DNA of 27,925 nucleotides from CAVURW01 sp963743595 (GTDB lineage: Bacteria > Verrucomicrobiota > Verrucomicrobiia > Methylacidiphilales > UBA1321): the NCBI GenBank assembly GCA_963743595.1, contig CAVURW010000047.1:1-27925 (forward strand). The letters are read 5' to 3'. Below, piece by piece: positions 1 through 7,875 of this stretch; positions within the stretch are counted from its first letter, which is position 1, and the number at the start of each line of letters is the position of its first letter. A program made the translations under genes and the position numbers. The notes beneath the pieces were generated by a model. That model made no database searches and was not told where the DNA came from. It worked only from the letters and a program-made list of their open reading frames with translations.

Positions 1-419
1 TACGTTGATGACATTCGTCATCTACTTTTGCTGTTTGCTGGTGCGTAAAAGCGCGTAGAAATACTCAAAGATTACCCTATTTTTTGTTATAGAAGGTCAA
101 TGAACTGATCAAGCAAGGGATTGAACCGATCGGCATCGCAACGCTGTATCCGAAAGTTCTCAATGGTTATGAGCGGTTTGAGATCAAGGCAGCTTCGCTT
201 ACGTGTGCGACTCCACCCACTCAGCAATCTCCGACTCCATCAAATCCAGAAGCGACGATAGAGAAGCAATCGACAGTGCAGAAATCGGTTCCGCCACCGC
301 TACCCCAGACGCGGCGCTCGGCCCTCGACGAGATCGATAGTCCGGAAGTCAAAGAAAAGAAGGAACCTAAATCAAAGGCCAAACGTAAAAGTGACCGCGA
401 ATTGGAAGCCGGATCTTAA
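1..419 (+). pseudogene. 3' end of an unrecognised gene, start-less and possibly frameshifted
   Basis: An open frame runs from the TAG at 90-92 to the TAA at 417-419 and has no ATG; the only in-frame alternative start is an internal GTG. It begins NELIKQGIEPIGIATLYPK and turns into a Pro/Ser-rich then Lys/Glu-rich, highly charged tail. Just upstream, other frames give protein-like stretches: frame 2 gives a hydrophobic piece (FVIYFCCLLVRKSA) and frame 1 gives KRVEILKDYPIFCYRR up to a run of six T at about 80-85. The simplest reading is the C-terminal part of one gene broken by indels, one perhaps at the T run; a sequencing error or an unusual start codon is possible. The strong terminator just downstream supports transcription of this strand. 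No function is recognised. Confidence 0.35.
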
Positions 420-449
420 ACATCAACGAGAGATAATCATGGAAAGGAC

Positions 450-483
450 AAAGGGGAGGCTTAACGGCCTCCCCTTTCTTTTT
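450..483 (+). terminator. Rho-independent terminator
   Basis: An 11-bp perfect stem (450-460 with 467-477, AAAGGGGAGGC / GCCTCCCCTTT) closes a 6-nt loop and is followed by CTTTTT. The T tract lies on the plus-strand side, so it ends transcription of the gene finishing at 419. Confidence 0.88.
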
Positions 484-1003
484 GATCGAAACATCTGGAA
501 AGGACGTGGCAGCGGGTTGTTCGTAATGCTTCAACGTTCCCTCAGTGAGGTCAGCGTAGTGAAAGTGAACAAGACAGGCTCGAAGTTGCAGATTCCAAAA
601 TCCTTGTATTGAATCTGGAGATTCGTCTTCCACTCACTTGCTGTGAAAACAGGTTTCAACGTCCGCTTAAAAGGCAGTCAATAAACTCAGTAATCGGCGC
701 GGAATCTTCAATACACTTAACAGTAATTAATAGTTAAATTAAAACAGGCCGTCTCAGAGTTTCGGGTTGCATAGCAGACAGGTGCCGAAATGTACTCAAA
801 TGTACACTTTTTCTCTGGACTCATCTGTCATAAAGCGTTAACCTGTACCTAGTTAGGTAAATAACAGTCGAATGACTGCCTCCCGTTGGAACTCTGATGC
901 CTGCGGTGGTGTACCTGGCACTTCGGACGGCTTGTCAGCCGCCCTCATACCAGGCTTTGTTACGGATTGCGCCTGTGGCGCTCAAGGGAATCGTGCTTGC
1001 GGT
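484..1003. other. Intergenic stretch without a convincing gene
   Basis: Open frames here on both strands are short and lack recognisable protein features. Visible small structures are an 8-bp direct repeat AAATGTAC at 788-795 and 798-805 (10-bp period, one helical turn), a near-perfect palindrome TACCTA-GT-TAGGTA at 846-859, and a short hairpin GCGCC-TGT-GGCGC at 969-981. The last lies 22 bp beyond the stop of the minus-strand glycosyltransferase but has no T tract, so I do not call it a terminator. Confidence 0.55.
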
Positions 1004-2101
1004 TCAGTCCGAGAGCCTCAAGGTCTTCGCGTAGGACGAGGCGAATGTTTCGCTCGAGAAGGCGGCCAAGGCTCGCCGCCGGGCCTGTGTTGATAGCTGT
1101 TCCCGAAGTGCCCCATCCTGCGCGACCGCAATGACGGCAGCCGCCAACGATTCGGCGTTTCGCGGCGGGACGAGTCGGACGGCAGCCGGAGACCCCGCGA
1201 CCTCCGATATCGGTCCGATGTCCGTGGCGATACAGGGCAGGCCCTGCATCATGGCTTCAGCGAGCGCACTGCCCATCCCTTCGTTTTCGGTCGTTGCGTA
1301 GACGAACAGATCCCAGTTGCGCATCACTTCCTGCGGATGGGGAACCGAGCCATGGAAAATAACGCTCTGTTGAACTCCCAGATCTCGAGTGAGCGCTTCC
1401 AAATCCGTGCGCAATTCACCATCCCCAGCGATCTCCAGACGGGCTTGCGGGACTTGATCGAGAACCCGCGCAAATGCCTGTAGGAGCGTGGCGTGATCTT
1501 TGATGCGATCCAGTCGCGCCAACATCCCGACCGTGAAGGGCTCGCCCGTGTCACTGCGCACTCGGTGCAGGAGCGAGTCGGGCACCGGTTTTACGCCGTT
1601 GTGAATCACCACTTTCGGAAACTGGCTGAGGTAGCGATTGTTCGTGAAGGAATTGGCCACGTATTGCGAGCAACAGACGTAGGTGGGCAGCGGTTCTCGG
1701 TGGTAGAGGAGGCCCATCAACCAGTAGACGAGATCGACTCTCCAGCGTTGAGGTTGCGCCGGATTTCCTGCATGGGCGACCGTGACAACATTTAGCGGGT
1801 GCAAGGCGCAAATGAGTTGAGGCAAAGCGACCATTCCGTGCCAGAAAATCGCCGCGCTCGGCGCAATCGCACGGGCTGCGTTTCGGACCGGCTCGATCCA
1901 GCGGTGCCACCATTTTCCGCCCAGCTTTAGGTAAGTGACGGAGGAGGCCGTCGCCTCAAAATCGGGCGACATCGCCCCCTGGTCCAGAATGACGAGTACG
2001 TGGTGCTCCACGGAGGGAAGCGCACGGCAGAGAGCCAGCGCATTCGTCTCACATCCTCCACGTTCTGGTGAAATCAGTACGTGAAGGAGTTTACCCGGCA
2101 T
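1004..2101 (-). CDS. GT4-family glycosyltransferase
   Basis: A 365-aa GT-B fold glycosyltransferase that probably moves a sugar from a nucleotide donor onto a cell-surface glycan or lipid at the cytoplasmic face of the inner membrane. The N-terminal half opens with a first strand and a Gly-rich loop (HVLISPERGGCETNALAL, about residues 7-24). The C-terminal Rossmann half carries FTVGMLARLDRIKDHATLLQAF, AGDGELR and, near residues 270-300, the donor-binding E-x7-E region ENEGMGSALAEAMMQGLP followed by TDIGPISEVAG. Length is normal for GT4. The ATG lies 9 bp after the clpC stop with no clear ribosome binding site, so it is probably read from the clpC transcript. The acceptor and donor cannot be told from sequence. 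Confidence 0.93.
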   Translation of the reverse strand: MPGKLLHVLISPERGGCETNALALCRALPSVEHHVLVILDQGAMSPDFEATASSVTYLKLGGKWWHRWIEPVRNAARAIAPSAAIFWHGMVALPQLICALHPLNVVTVAHAGNPAQPQRWRVDLVYWLMGLLYHREPLPTYVCCSQYVANSFTNNRYLSQFPKVVIHNGVKPVPDSLLHRVRSDTGEPFTVGMLARLDRIKDHATLLQAFARVLDQVPQARLEIAGDGELRTDLEALTRDLGVQQSVIFHGSVPHPQEVMRNWDLFVYATTENEGMGSALAEAMMQGLPCIATDIGPISEVAGSPAAVRLVPPRNAESLAAAVIAVAQDGALREQLSTQARRRALAAFSSETFASSYAKTLRLSD

Positions 2102-2110
2102 CAGGTGGAA

Positions 2111-4702
2111 TTACGGCGTGACGGGCAGGATGGGCGTGTTTGTGCCAACGGTGAGCTGGAGCGATTTCTCGCCTTCTTTGCCATCCACGTCGGGACCTTT
2201 CTTCACGTCCACCACCACGAAGTCGCCGTTCTTGATCGTCGCGCGGAGAATTTCTTCAGCGAGCGGATCTTCCAGGTAACGTTCGACGGCACGGCGCAAC
2301 GGTCGTGCACCGTAGGTCGGGTCGTAGCCCTTTTCGATGAGGAACGCAGAGGCTTCCGGTGTGAGGCGGATGGTGATTTCCCGCGGCTTCAAGCGAGTCA
2401 TCACCTTGGCCACCTCGATATCGATAATGCGCGTGAGATCCTCGCGAGTCAGCGAGCGGAACACGATGATGTCAGTGAGACGATTCAGGAACTCGGGTTT
2501 AAAGACCCGCTTCGATTCCTCCAGCATCTTATCCTTCATCGCTTCGTAATCGTTTTCGTCGCTCTTAATCCCGAAGCCCATGACCATGTTCTTGCGGACC
2601 AGATCCGCACCGACATTCGACGTCATGATGATGATCGTGTTCCGGAAATCGACCTTGCGCCCGAGACTGTCCGTGACCACGCCATCTTCGAGGATCTGGA
2701 GAAGCAGATTCCACGTGTCTGGATGCGCTTTTTCGATTTCGTCGAAAAGCACCACGCAGTAGGGGCGACGGCGAACCTTTTCGCTCAATTGGCCGCCCTC
2801 TTCGTAACCGACGTAGCCGGGAGGCGCTCCAACGAGGCGCGAGACATTGTGCTTGTCCATGTACTCGCTCATATCGATCTGGATGAGGGCTGCCTCATCG
2901 CCGAACACATATTGAGCCAGTGTCTTAGCCAAGTGCGTCTTACCTACACCCGTCGGTCCCAGGAAAATGAACGAGCCGATTGGGCGCTTGGGGTCCTTCA
3001 GATCCGCGCGTGAGCGACGGAGCGCTTTGCCCATAGCATTTACGGCGTCGTCTTGACCGATGACCTTGCCCTTGAGTTCTTCAGCGACACGGAGCAGACG
3101 GTCGGCGTCTTTCTGTTCCATTCGGGAGAGAGGCACGCCGGTCCATTTAGAGACCACATGACGGATATCTTCTTCCGTAACGATGACCTCTTGTTCGTCC
3201 CGACGAACACGCCAGTCCGTGAGCACTTTCTCGAGCTTTTCCTTCGCTTCCTTTTCGGAATCACGCAAGGCGGCCGCTTTTTCGAAGTCCTGCAACTTAA
3301 TAGCCGCTTCCTTGCGCACGCGAATCTCTTCGATTTCCGCTTCAATGTTCTTCACATCGGGTGGGCGCATCGTGGCGTTGATCCGGGCGCGTGAACCAGC
3401 CTCATCCATCACGTCGATCGCTTTATCCGGAAGGAATCGACCGGTGAGATAGCGGTCCGAGAGTTTAACTGCGGAAACCAGGGAGTCGTCGGTGATCTTC
3501 GCCTTGTGGTGCGCTTCGTACTTGGGGCGCAGACCCTTCAAGATTTCGATTGATTCGTCCACAGTCGGCGCTTCGACCATTACCTGCTGGAAACGACGTT
3601 CCAGAGCGGAGTCTTTCTCGATGTGCTTGCGGAATTCATTGAGCGTGGTGGCTCCAATACACTGGAGCTCGCCACGAGAAAGGGCGGGCTTGATGATATT
3701 GGAGGCATCCATCGCTCCTTCAGCGGAACCAGCACCGACGAGCGTGTGCATTTCGTCGATGAAAAGAATCACGTTCTTCGTCTTGCGAATTTCTTCCATG
3801 ACCGCCTTGATGCGATCTTCAAATTGACCACGATACTTCGTTCCCGCGACCATCAGTGCGAGATCGAGCGTGATGACTTTCTTGTCTCGAAGCAGTTCGG
3901 GCACATTGCCAGCAGCGATTTCTTGGGCTAGCCCCTCAGCAATCGCGGTCTTGCCCACGCCCGCTTCACCGATCAAAACGGGATTGTTCTTGGTACGTCG
4001 GCAGAGGATCTGGATGACGCGCTCGGTTTCGCTCTTGCGACCGATTACAGGGTCGAGCTCGCCCTTCTTTGCGAGTTCCGTCAAGTCGCGACCATAGGCT
4101 TTAAGGCCGGGCGTCTTGAGATCTTTACGGGTTCCTTCGCCCGTCGCACCCGGCGTACTGCCTGGAGCTTCTGGATTTGCGCTGGAGGATGAAGAAGAGG
4201 CGCTCGGCTCTTCGGTCTCGGATTCGGGAGCATTGGACGTGTAATTCGGGTCAAGTTCCTTCATCACTTCATCGCGAGCCCGTTCGATATCGACATCCAG
4301 CGTCTTCAGCACGCGAGCCGCCACGCCGTCGCCTTCACGTAAAAGACCCAGCAAAATGTGCTCTGTGCCCACATAGCTGTGGTTCAGCATCTTGGCCTCT
4401 TTTTGCGCTAGGTTCAGCACTTTCTTTACACGCGGCGTGTAAGGAATGGTTCCAGAAATCTTCGTATCCGGCCCGGTTCCGACCTGCTTTTCCACTTCAA
4501 CCCGGACGGTTTCCAGGTCCAGGCCCAGGGTCTTCAATACATTCACGGCTACGCCCTGACCCAATTTGATCAAGCCGAGCAACAGATGCTCCGTCCCGAC
4601 ATAATTGTGGTTAAAGCGATCCGCTTCTTTGCGCGCAAGTGCCAACACCTGTTGTGCGCGGGGGGTAAAATTATTCATGAAAGGTCTATTTTCGTCGTCC
4701 AT
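2111..4702 (-). CDS. clpC: ClpC, AAA+ ATPase of the Clp protease
   Basis: An 863-aa cytoplasmic Hsp100 unfoldase that passes substrates to ClpP. Two N-terminal Clp repeats (about residues 12-75 and 88-150) are followed by a Ser-rich linker of about 40 residues. The first AAA+ module has Walker A GEAGVGKT at about 245-252 and VILFIDEMHTLVGAG. A UVR-type middle segment (about 450-490) contains LQDFEKAAALRD. The second AAA+ module has GPTGVGKT, VGAPPGYVGYEEGG and VVLFDEIEKAHP, ending with the small domain. The start used is the ATG at 4702; a second ATG at 4678 (MNNFTPRAQQ) matches the usual ClpC N-terminus and may be the true start, as neither has a good ribosome binding site. A promoter is visible at 4766-4793. 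The GT4 gene follows directly. Confidence 0.97.
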   Translation of the reverse strand: MDDENRPFMNNFTPRAQQVLALARKEADRFNHNYVGTEHLLLGLIKLGQGVAVNVLKTLGLDLETVRVEVEKQVGTGPDTKISGTIPYTPRVKKVLNLAQKEAKMLNHSYVGTEHILLGLLREGDGVAARVLKTLDVDIERARDEVMKELDPNYTSNAPESETEEPSASSSSSSANPEAPGSTPGATGEGTRKDLKTPGLKAYGRDLTELAKKGELDPVIGRKSETERVIQILCRRTKNNPVLIGEAGVGKTAIAEGLAQEIAAGNVPELLRDKKVITLDLALMVAGTKYRGQFEDRIKAVMEEIRKTKNVILFIDEMHTLVGAGSAEGAMDASNIIKPALSRGELQCIGATTLNEFRKHIEKDSALERRFQQVMVEAPTVDESIEILKGLRPKYEAHHKAKITDDSLVSAVKLSDRYLTGRFLPDKAIDVMDEAGSRARINATMRPPDVKNIEAEIEEIRVRKEAAIKLQDFEKAAALRDSEKEAKEKLEKVLTDWRVRRDEQEVIVTEEDIRHVVSKWTGVPLSRMEQKDADRLLRVAEELKGKVIGQDDAVNAMGKALRRSRADLKDPKRPIGSFIFLGPTGVGKTHLAKTLAQYVFGDEAALIQIDMSEYMDKHNVSRLVGAPPGYVGYEEGGQLSEKVRRRPYCVVLFDEIEKAHPDTWNLLLQILEDGVVTDSLGRKVDFRNTIIIMTSNVGADLVRKNMVMGFGIKSDENDYEAMKDKMLEESKRVFKPEFLNRLTDIIVFRSLTREDLTRIIDIEVAKVMTRLKPREITIRLTPEASAFLIEKGYDPTYGARPLRRAVERYLEDPLAEEILRATIKNGDFVVVDVKKGPDVDGKEGEKSLQLTVGTNTPILPVTP

Positions 4703-4732
4703 AATGTCGGTGCTCTAACCTCAGTCTTTAGT

Positions 4733-4752
4733 GGGCCGTGGGAGAACGGTCC
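4733..4752 (-). other. Stem-loop in the clpC 5' leader
   Basis: Seven base pairs (4733-4739 with 4746-4752, one of them G-U) enclose a 6-nt loop. It falls just downstream of the predicted clpC transcription start and some 30 nt before the first ATG, so it would sit in the 5' end of the mRNA. No T tract follows, so it is not an intrinsic terminator. Confidence 0.45.
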
Positions 4753-4764
4753 GATCTCAAGATC
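4753..4764. promoter_or_regulatory. 12-bp palindrome GATCTCAAGATC at the clpC start point
   Basis: GATCT-CA-AGATC is an inverted repeat with 5-bp arms placed immediately after the predicted -10 box of clpC, where the transcription start should be. The position suits a repressor site. It does not match CIRCE or a CtsR heptad repeat. A chance palindrome cannot be excluded. Confidence 0.3.
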
Positions 4765-4765
4765 A

Positions 4766-4793
4766 AATATAAGGTTTTTAGGGGGATGTGCAA
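4766..4793 (-). promoter_or_regulatory. Candidate sigma-70 promoter of clpC
   Basis: On the minus strand TTGCAC (4788-4793) and TATATT (4766-4771) are separated by 16 bp. The -10 box matches the consensus at five of six positions, the -35 box at three. The 5' leader to the ATG at 4702 would be about 57 nt. Confidence 0.55.
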
Positions 4794-4811
4794 ACTAGGA
4801 ATCGGAGGGTG

Positions 4812-4836
4812 AGATTAATTTAAACCCGTTGCGGGC
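4812..4836 (-). terminator. Weak terminator candidate after the DUF4261 gene
   Basis: On the minus strand a short hairpin CCCG-CAA-CGGG (4825-4828 with 4832-4835) is followed by TTTAAATTAAT. It lies 31 bp after the stop of the DUF4261 gene. The 4-bp stem is short for an efficient terminator. Confidence 0.3.
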
Positions 4837-4866
4837 ACAAGGTTGTAGATATCTATGGACGGAATT

Positions 4867-6144
4867 TTATTCCAGCTTAGCAGCCTCGCCGGAGGGCGGG
4901 TTCTCCGGCGCAATCGGACTCCAGCGCATCACACGCCGTTCGGGGAGCGCGAGGCTTTTTTCAAATAAGCGACTTTTCCACTTCACGTTTCCGGGCCCAT
5001 CGATGACATCGCCATCTTTCACTTTTCCGGGGTTTCGCAAGATGAACATGGAGAGGCTACGTAGACAATGCGCGACTTGGTCGGGTTGAAACGCTCCTTG
5101 CGGAAACACCAGTTCTTGATCGAGAATATCGAACTGTTCATTTCCAATCGTATCCATGCAACCCACAGTTTCGTTCAAGGCGAAGATCCGAACGTTGGTC
5201 CAGAGGTCCATCGGCGGTTGGTTATTTTCGTAACTGAACTTGAGCTTGGCCTGCACCAGCTCCCGGTGATGAACGACCTCGCCATTAGGATTGAAGTAGG
5301 CCATCGCGTCGGGATGTTTCAGGACAGCGGCGGCGAGCGATGTAATAAAGCTGAGTTCCAGTAACGGGTTGTAATTCTCCGGAAGCATCTTTTCTGAGGG
5401 GCCACGTCCAAAACAGTAGCCGCACAGGAGCCGGACGAAAGCCGTGTGATGCGGAACGACTTCAATCGCCTTACGCCAAATCCACGATTGCTGGCACGCG
5501 CGCGCCAGGGCATTCGGGTAAGTGAGCGGACCAAAGCCTTGCATCACCCAGGCGGAGTAGACCATCGGACCGCCCGGTCGATCCACCATCGCATCGGGCC
5601 ATTTCTGATCAACCACATCCAGCGCGACGATCCCGTTCACTTCCGGTAAAAAAGGAAATCGCAGGGAGGGTCCGGAGACTTCCCAATTCTCAGCGGGTCC
5701 GAATTCCGAGCCGATTTTGAAGTTGGTGAGATAGGGCCGCAAATCGTGCAGCGTCACCGGTTTGGCGAACAGGATGGTGGCCGATTGGGTAAACAGGCGC
5801 TTTCCACGCGGCACCGTGTGATGGCCGGCCAGCTGGTGAACGGTCGTGACCACATCCGCCAGAGACATGGTAAAGACACCGCCATTATTTTTTTTCCAGA
5901 TGGAATAGCCCTCGGTGTACTCGGGGTGCGGGTCGGAAGTTCCGATCATTTCGAGTGCGCTGCTGTCGAGAGTTTCGCTCGAGACAGGGAGGTGCGGCAA
6001 CTTGTTCGCAAGGCCCAGGACGCTGATGTGAAAAATCTTTCGTTCGCCATGAATATCGATCTGGTTGATCAATAGGGTGGACGACTCCTCTTTAGGGCGA
6101 GTTTTGTAGGTCCAAATCTGGCCGACGGCATATTCCGGTTTCAT
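4867..6144 (-). CDS. Two-module protein with C-terminal DUF4261 domain
   Basis: A 425-aa protein without signal peptide or membrane segment. Residues about 1-120 form one module that starts YAVGQIWTYKTRPKEESSTL and continues HISVLGLANKLPHLPVS; I associate this with short stand-alone bacterial hypothetical proteins. Residues about 125-410 look like DUF4261: a first strand with ATILFAKPV, an Ala/Trp region (LARACQQSWIWRKAIEVVPHHTAFVRLLC), an acidic YFNPNGEVV turn, a DLWTNVRIF strand and the closing GKVKDGDVIDGPG motif. DUF4261 has no known biochemical role. The ATG at 6144 is preferred; an in-frame TTG at 6162 would add six residues. Neither has a clear ribosome binding site. It is read towards clpC, but clpC has its own promoter. 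Confidence 0.8.
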   Translation of the reverse strand: MKPEYAVGQIWTYKTRPKEESSTLLINQIDIHGERKIFHISVLGLANKLPHLPVSSETLDSSALEMIGTSDPHPEYTEGYSIWKKNNGGVFTMSLADVVTTVHQLAGHHTVPRGKRLFTQSATILFAKPVTLHDLRPYLTNFKIGSEFGPAENWEVSGPSLRFPFLPEVNGIVALDVVDQKWPDAMVDRPGGPMVYSAWVMQGFGPLTYPNALARACQQSWIWRKAIEVVPHHTAFVRLLCGYCFGRGPSEKMLPENYNPLLELSFITSLAAAVLKHPDAMAYFNPNGEVVHHRELVQAKLKFSYENNQPPMDLWTNVRIFALNETVGCMDTIGNEQFDILDQELVFPQGAFQPDQVAHCLRSLSMFILRNPGKVKDGDVIDGPGNVKWKSRLFEKSLALPERRVMRWSPIAPENPPSGEAAKLE

Positions 6145-6213
6145 CCGTGAAGGTTGATGCAATCGGGGCAGAGAGGCAAATGTTGATTTGACTCTGTTGG
6201 GTTATCTCAAAAG

Positions 6214-6594
6214 ATGGCGGGGATGAGGGAGCCAATTAAATTCAGGGATGTGCGCGGCTCAGGCTTGCCATGGTTCTGTACCGACCGGGAAGAGTATGTG
6301 GCGATGCTCATAAAGGGACGGCGCGGGATGGTGCCGAAAATCGTGGCTCAGAATATCGATTTCGATTGGAATTTGGACAAAGCCATAACTCGATTGCTGA
6401 GAAATTCCGACGGGCCAGTTTCGCTCTCTGATTTGGGACTGCATTCCTCTGATGGCCACCGCATCGACATCGATGAGACCGAAGTGGGGCTGTATGTGTA
6501 CGACTGGAGCGACACGAATCGGACCATAGGAAGCCTGATTCACTCGGCCATTTTCGATGTAATAATAATCTCCGTAAATTCCGGCCCTCGTTAG
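6214..6594 (+). CDS. Possible truncated gene of unknown function
   Basis: A 126-aa frame with an ATG at 6214 and a plausible codon pattern (many GAT/GAC, ATC, GAA). It reads FRDVRGSGLPWFCTDREEY, then NIDFDWNLDKAITRLLRN, SLSDLGLHSSDG and VGLYVYDWSD. After about residue 107 it enters sequence that, on the opposite strand, encodes a fragment of another protein family, so its last 20 residues are probably out-of-context translation. This suggests a gene whose 3' end was replaced. It overlaps only low-quality minus-strand frames. I do not recognise the family, and it may not be expressed. Confidence 0.35.
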   Translation: MAGMREPIKFRDVRGSGLPWFCTDREEYVAMLIKGRRGMVPKIVAQNIDFDWNLDKAITRLLRNSDGPVSLSDLGLHSSDGHRIDIDETEVGLYVYDWSDTNRTIGSLIHSAIFDVIIISVNSGPR

Positions 6595-6735
6595 CTTGAT
6601 GACGGATCCTTCCCTTCATCCAGATAGACGATGTGCTCAGATCCTTCGTCCAGACGAGGCAGAAGCGCGTCCACATCTGATGTGTGAACACAAGTAGACG
6701 CCCACGTTTGTAGCAGGCCTACTTGCTCTTGGCTC
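6540..6735 (-). pseudogene. Fragment of a polyvalent-kinase-like family, frameshifted
   Basis: On the minus strand one frame reads VGLLQTWASTCVHTSDVDAL, then LPRLDEGSEHIVYLDEGK and stops at 6591; a neighbouring frame continues GSVIKLTRAGIYGDYYYIENG to about 6540. Joined, these match from memory a bacterial family of 200-300 aa proteins ('GSEH-x-VFLD ... VIKLT-x-PG-x-YG') related to the kinase-like domains of polyvalent proteins. The N-terminal part and everything after the ENGRVNQ region are absent, and an indel lies near 6600. Only about 65 residues remain, so the gene is dead. Confidence 0.5.
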
Positions 6736-6910
6736 TCTCGATCGCCGCCGCTTGGTGGAATGCTCGGATCTGAGCCCGTGCAACCGATAAGGTAACCGAG
6801 CGGGGAGCGGCCCTGACAGCAGCCTCGACACGGCCACGGACTCCAGCGAAGTCTCTCAAAACCTCCGGGGTTAAGGGACATAGGATTGGCTTGTGCTTGT
6901 CATGACTCAT
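6719..6910 (-). CDS. Possible small protein, 63 aa
   Basis: An ATG at 6910 opens MSHDKHKPILCPLTPEV, followed by an Arg/Ala-rich helical stretch (RVEAAVRAAPRSVTL, RAQIRAFHQAAAIERAKSK) and a stop at 6719. The composition is protein-like and the gene would sit directly upstream of, and overlap, the decayed fragment at 6540-6735. I see no good ribosome binding site. It may be a small gene once paired with that fragment, or the N-terminal part of the same gene in another frame. Confidence 0.35.
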   Translation of the reverse strand: MSHDKHKPILCPLTPEVLRDFAGVRGRVEAAVRAAPRSVTLSVARAQIRAFHQAAAIERAKSK

Positions 6911-7098
6911 CTGAGAGACATTATGAGCATACAGGTGCGGTGGGTCGAGAAGCGGCGATCCCTGAGTCACTGCCTTCAATGGGCCCGGTTTGTCGCTGGT
7001 CGAGAACTACAGACCGTTAAAATTCCGCTCCCCCGATTTCATCTAAAGATTTCACTTGCTAGACGTTCAACCCCCGACAAGAGTCTTCCTTTACTGCC
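6911..7098. other. Spacer before the GT2 gene
   Basis: About 190 bp with no supported gene. It contains a loosely symmetric pair CATGACTCAT / ATTATGAG around 6901-6926. I see no clear -10/-35 pair for the gene starting at 7099, although the promoter must lie here or upstream. Confidence 0.4.
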
Positions 7099-7860
7099 GT
7101 GAACTCGAGCATCCCGCCCACCTCTAAATTCGTTAATTGCTCCATCATTATTGCGGCAATCAATGAAACCGTGTCCTTGCGGAAGACGGTGGAGATCCTT
7201 TACGAAACGTGCGATCCCGCTGACATTGCGGAGATCATTGTCGCCATTTCGAAGAGATCGACTCCCGAGTGCGTTCAGACGAGCAAGGATCTGGAGGCCT
7301 CAGCGCGCGTTCCCTTTCATGTGCTCGTCCAGACCCGTAAGTTCGCGGGAGGCGCTTACCAAGATGCATTTGAAACGGCAACGGGCAGTCACATCATCAT
7401 GATGGCCAGTGACTTAGAAACGGACCCGCGCGACGCCGTGAAGATGATTGCGGAAGCGAAGGAGCGGCCCGATCACGTGATCTGCACCTCGCGCTGGACC
7501 AAGCAGGGCAAGTTCGGGGCCGGTTACAATCCCGTGAAGCTCGTCCTAAATTACATCTTCCAAAAATTGATGCGCCTCTTCTTTCAAGTGAACCTCACCG
7601 ACTGGACATTCGGTTATCGGCTCTTCCCGAAAGAAGTCACCCGCTCCATCAAATGGGAAGAATTGCGCCATCCCTTTTTCCTGGAAACCATCTTGAAGCC
7701 ATTGCGCCTCGGCGTGCCCGTCCGCGAGATTCCCACCTCGTGGACTCCCCGTGTGGAAGGCGTCTCGCAGAATCCGTTTTGGCGAAATTTCCTCTATTTT
7801 AAAACGGTCATTCGCGTCTTATTTGGGGACCGCTCCACCTTTCTGAATCAACCTTCCTAA
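7099..7860 (+). CDS. GT2-family glycosyltransferase (dolichol-phosphate-mannose-synthase-like)
   Basis: A 253-aa GT-A fold glycosyltransferase. It opens with NCSIIIAAINETVSLRKTVE, has a stretch around residues 100-112 with MMASDLETDP that supplies the acidic metal/nucleotide-binding residues, then FGYRLFPKEV and HPFFLETILKPLRLGVPVREIP, the usual acceptor-side region of polyprenyl-phosphate sugar transferases. There is no C-terminal pair of membrane helices, only a hydrophobic stretch near LNYIFQKLMRLFFQVNL. The start is a GTG at 7099, the only reasonable one. The RGP-like gene follows after 15 bp, so the two are probably one operon. A likely role is adding one sugar to a lipid carrier; the sugar is unknown. 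Confidence 0.88.
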   Translation: MNSSIPPTSKFVNCSIIIAAINETVSLRKTVEILYETCDPADIAEIIVAISKRSTPECVQTSKDLEASARVPFHVLVQTRKFAGGAYQDAFETATGSHIIMMASDLETDPRDAVKMIAEAKERPDHVICTSRWTKQGKFGAGYNPVKLVLNYIFQKLMRLFFQVNLTDWTFGYRLFPKEVTRSIKWEELRHPFFLETILKPLRLGVPVREIPTSWTPRVEGVSQNPFWRNFLYFKTVIRVLFGDRSTFLNQPS

Positions 7861-7875
7861 ACTTCCGTTCCACCT

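Noticed and set aside
367..633. An 88-codon minus-strand frame
   Set aside because: It starts with GTG, runs through the antisense of the strong terminator at 450-483 and shows no recognisable protein pattern.
2081..3013. A 310-codon open frame on the plus strand opposite clpC
   Set aside because: It is the antisense shadow of highly conserved clpC codons, has no start signal, and its translation is not protein-like.
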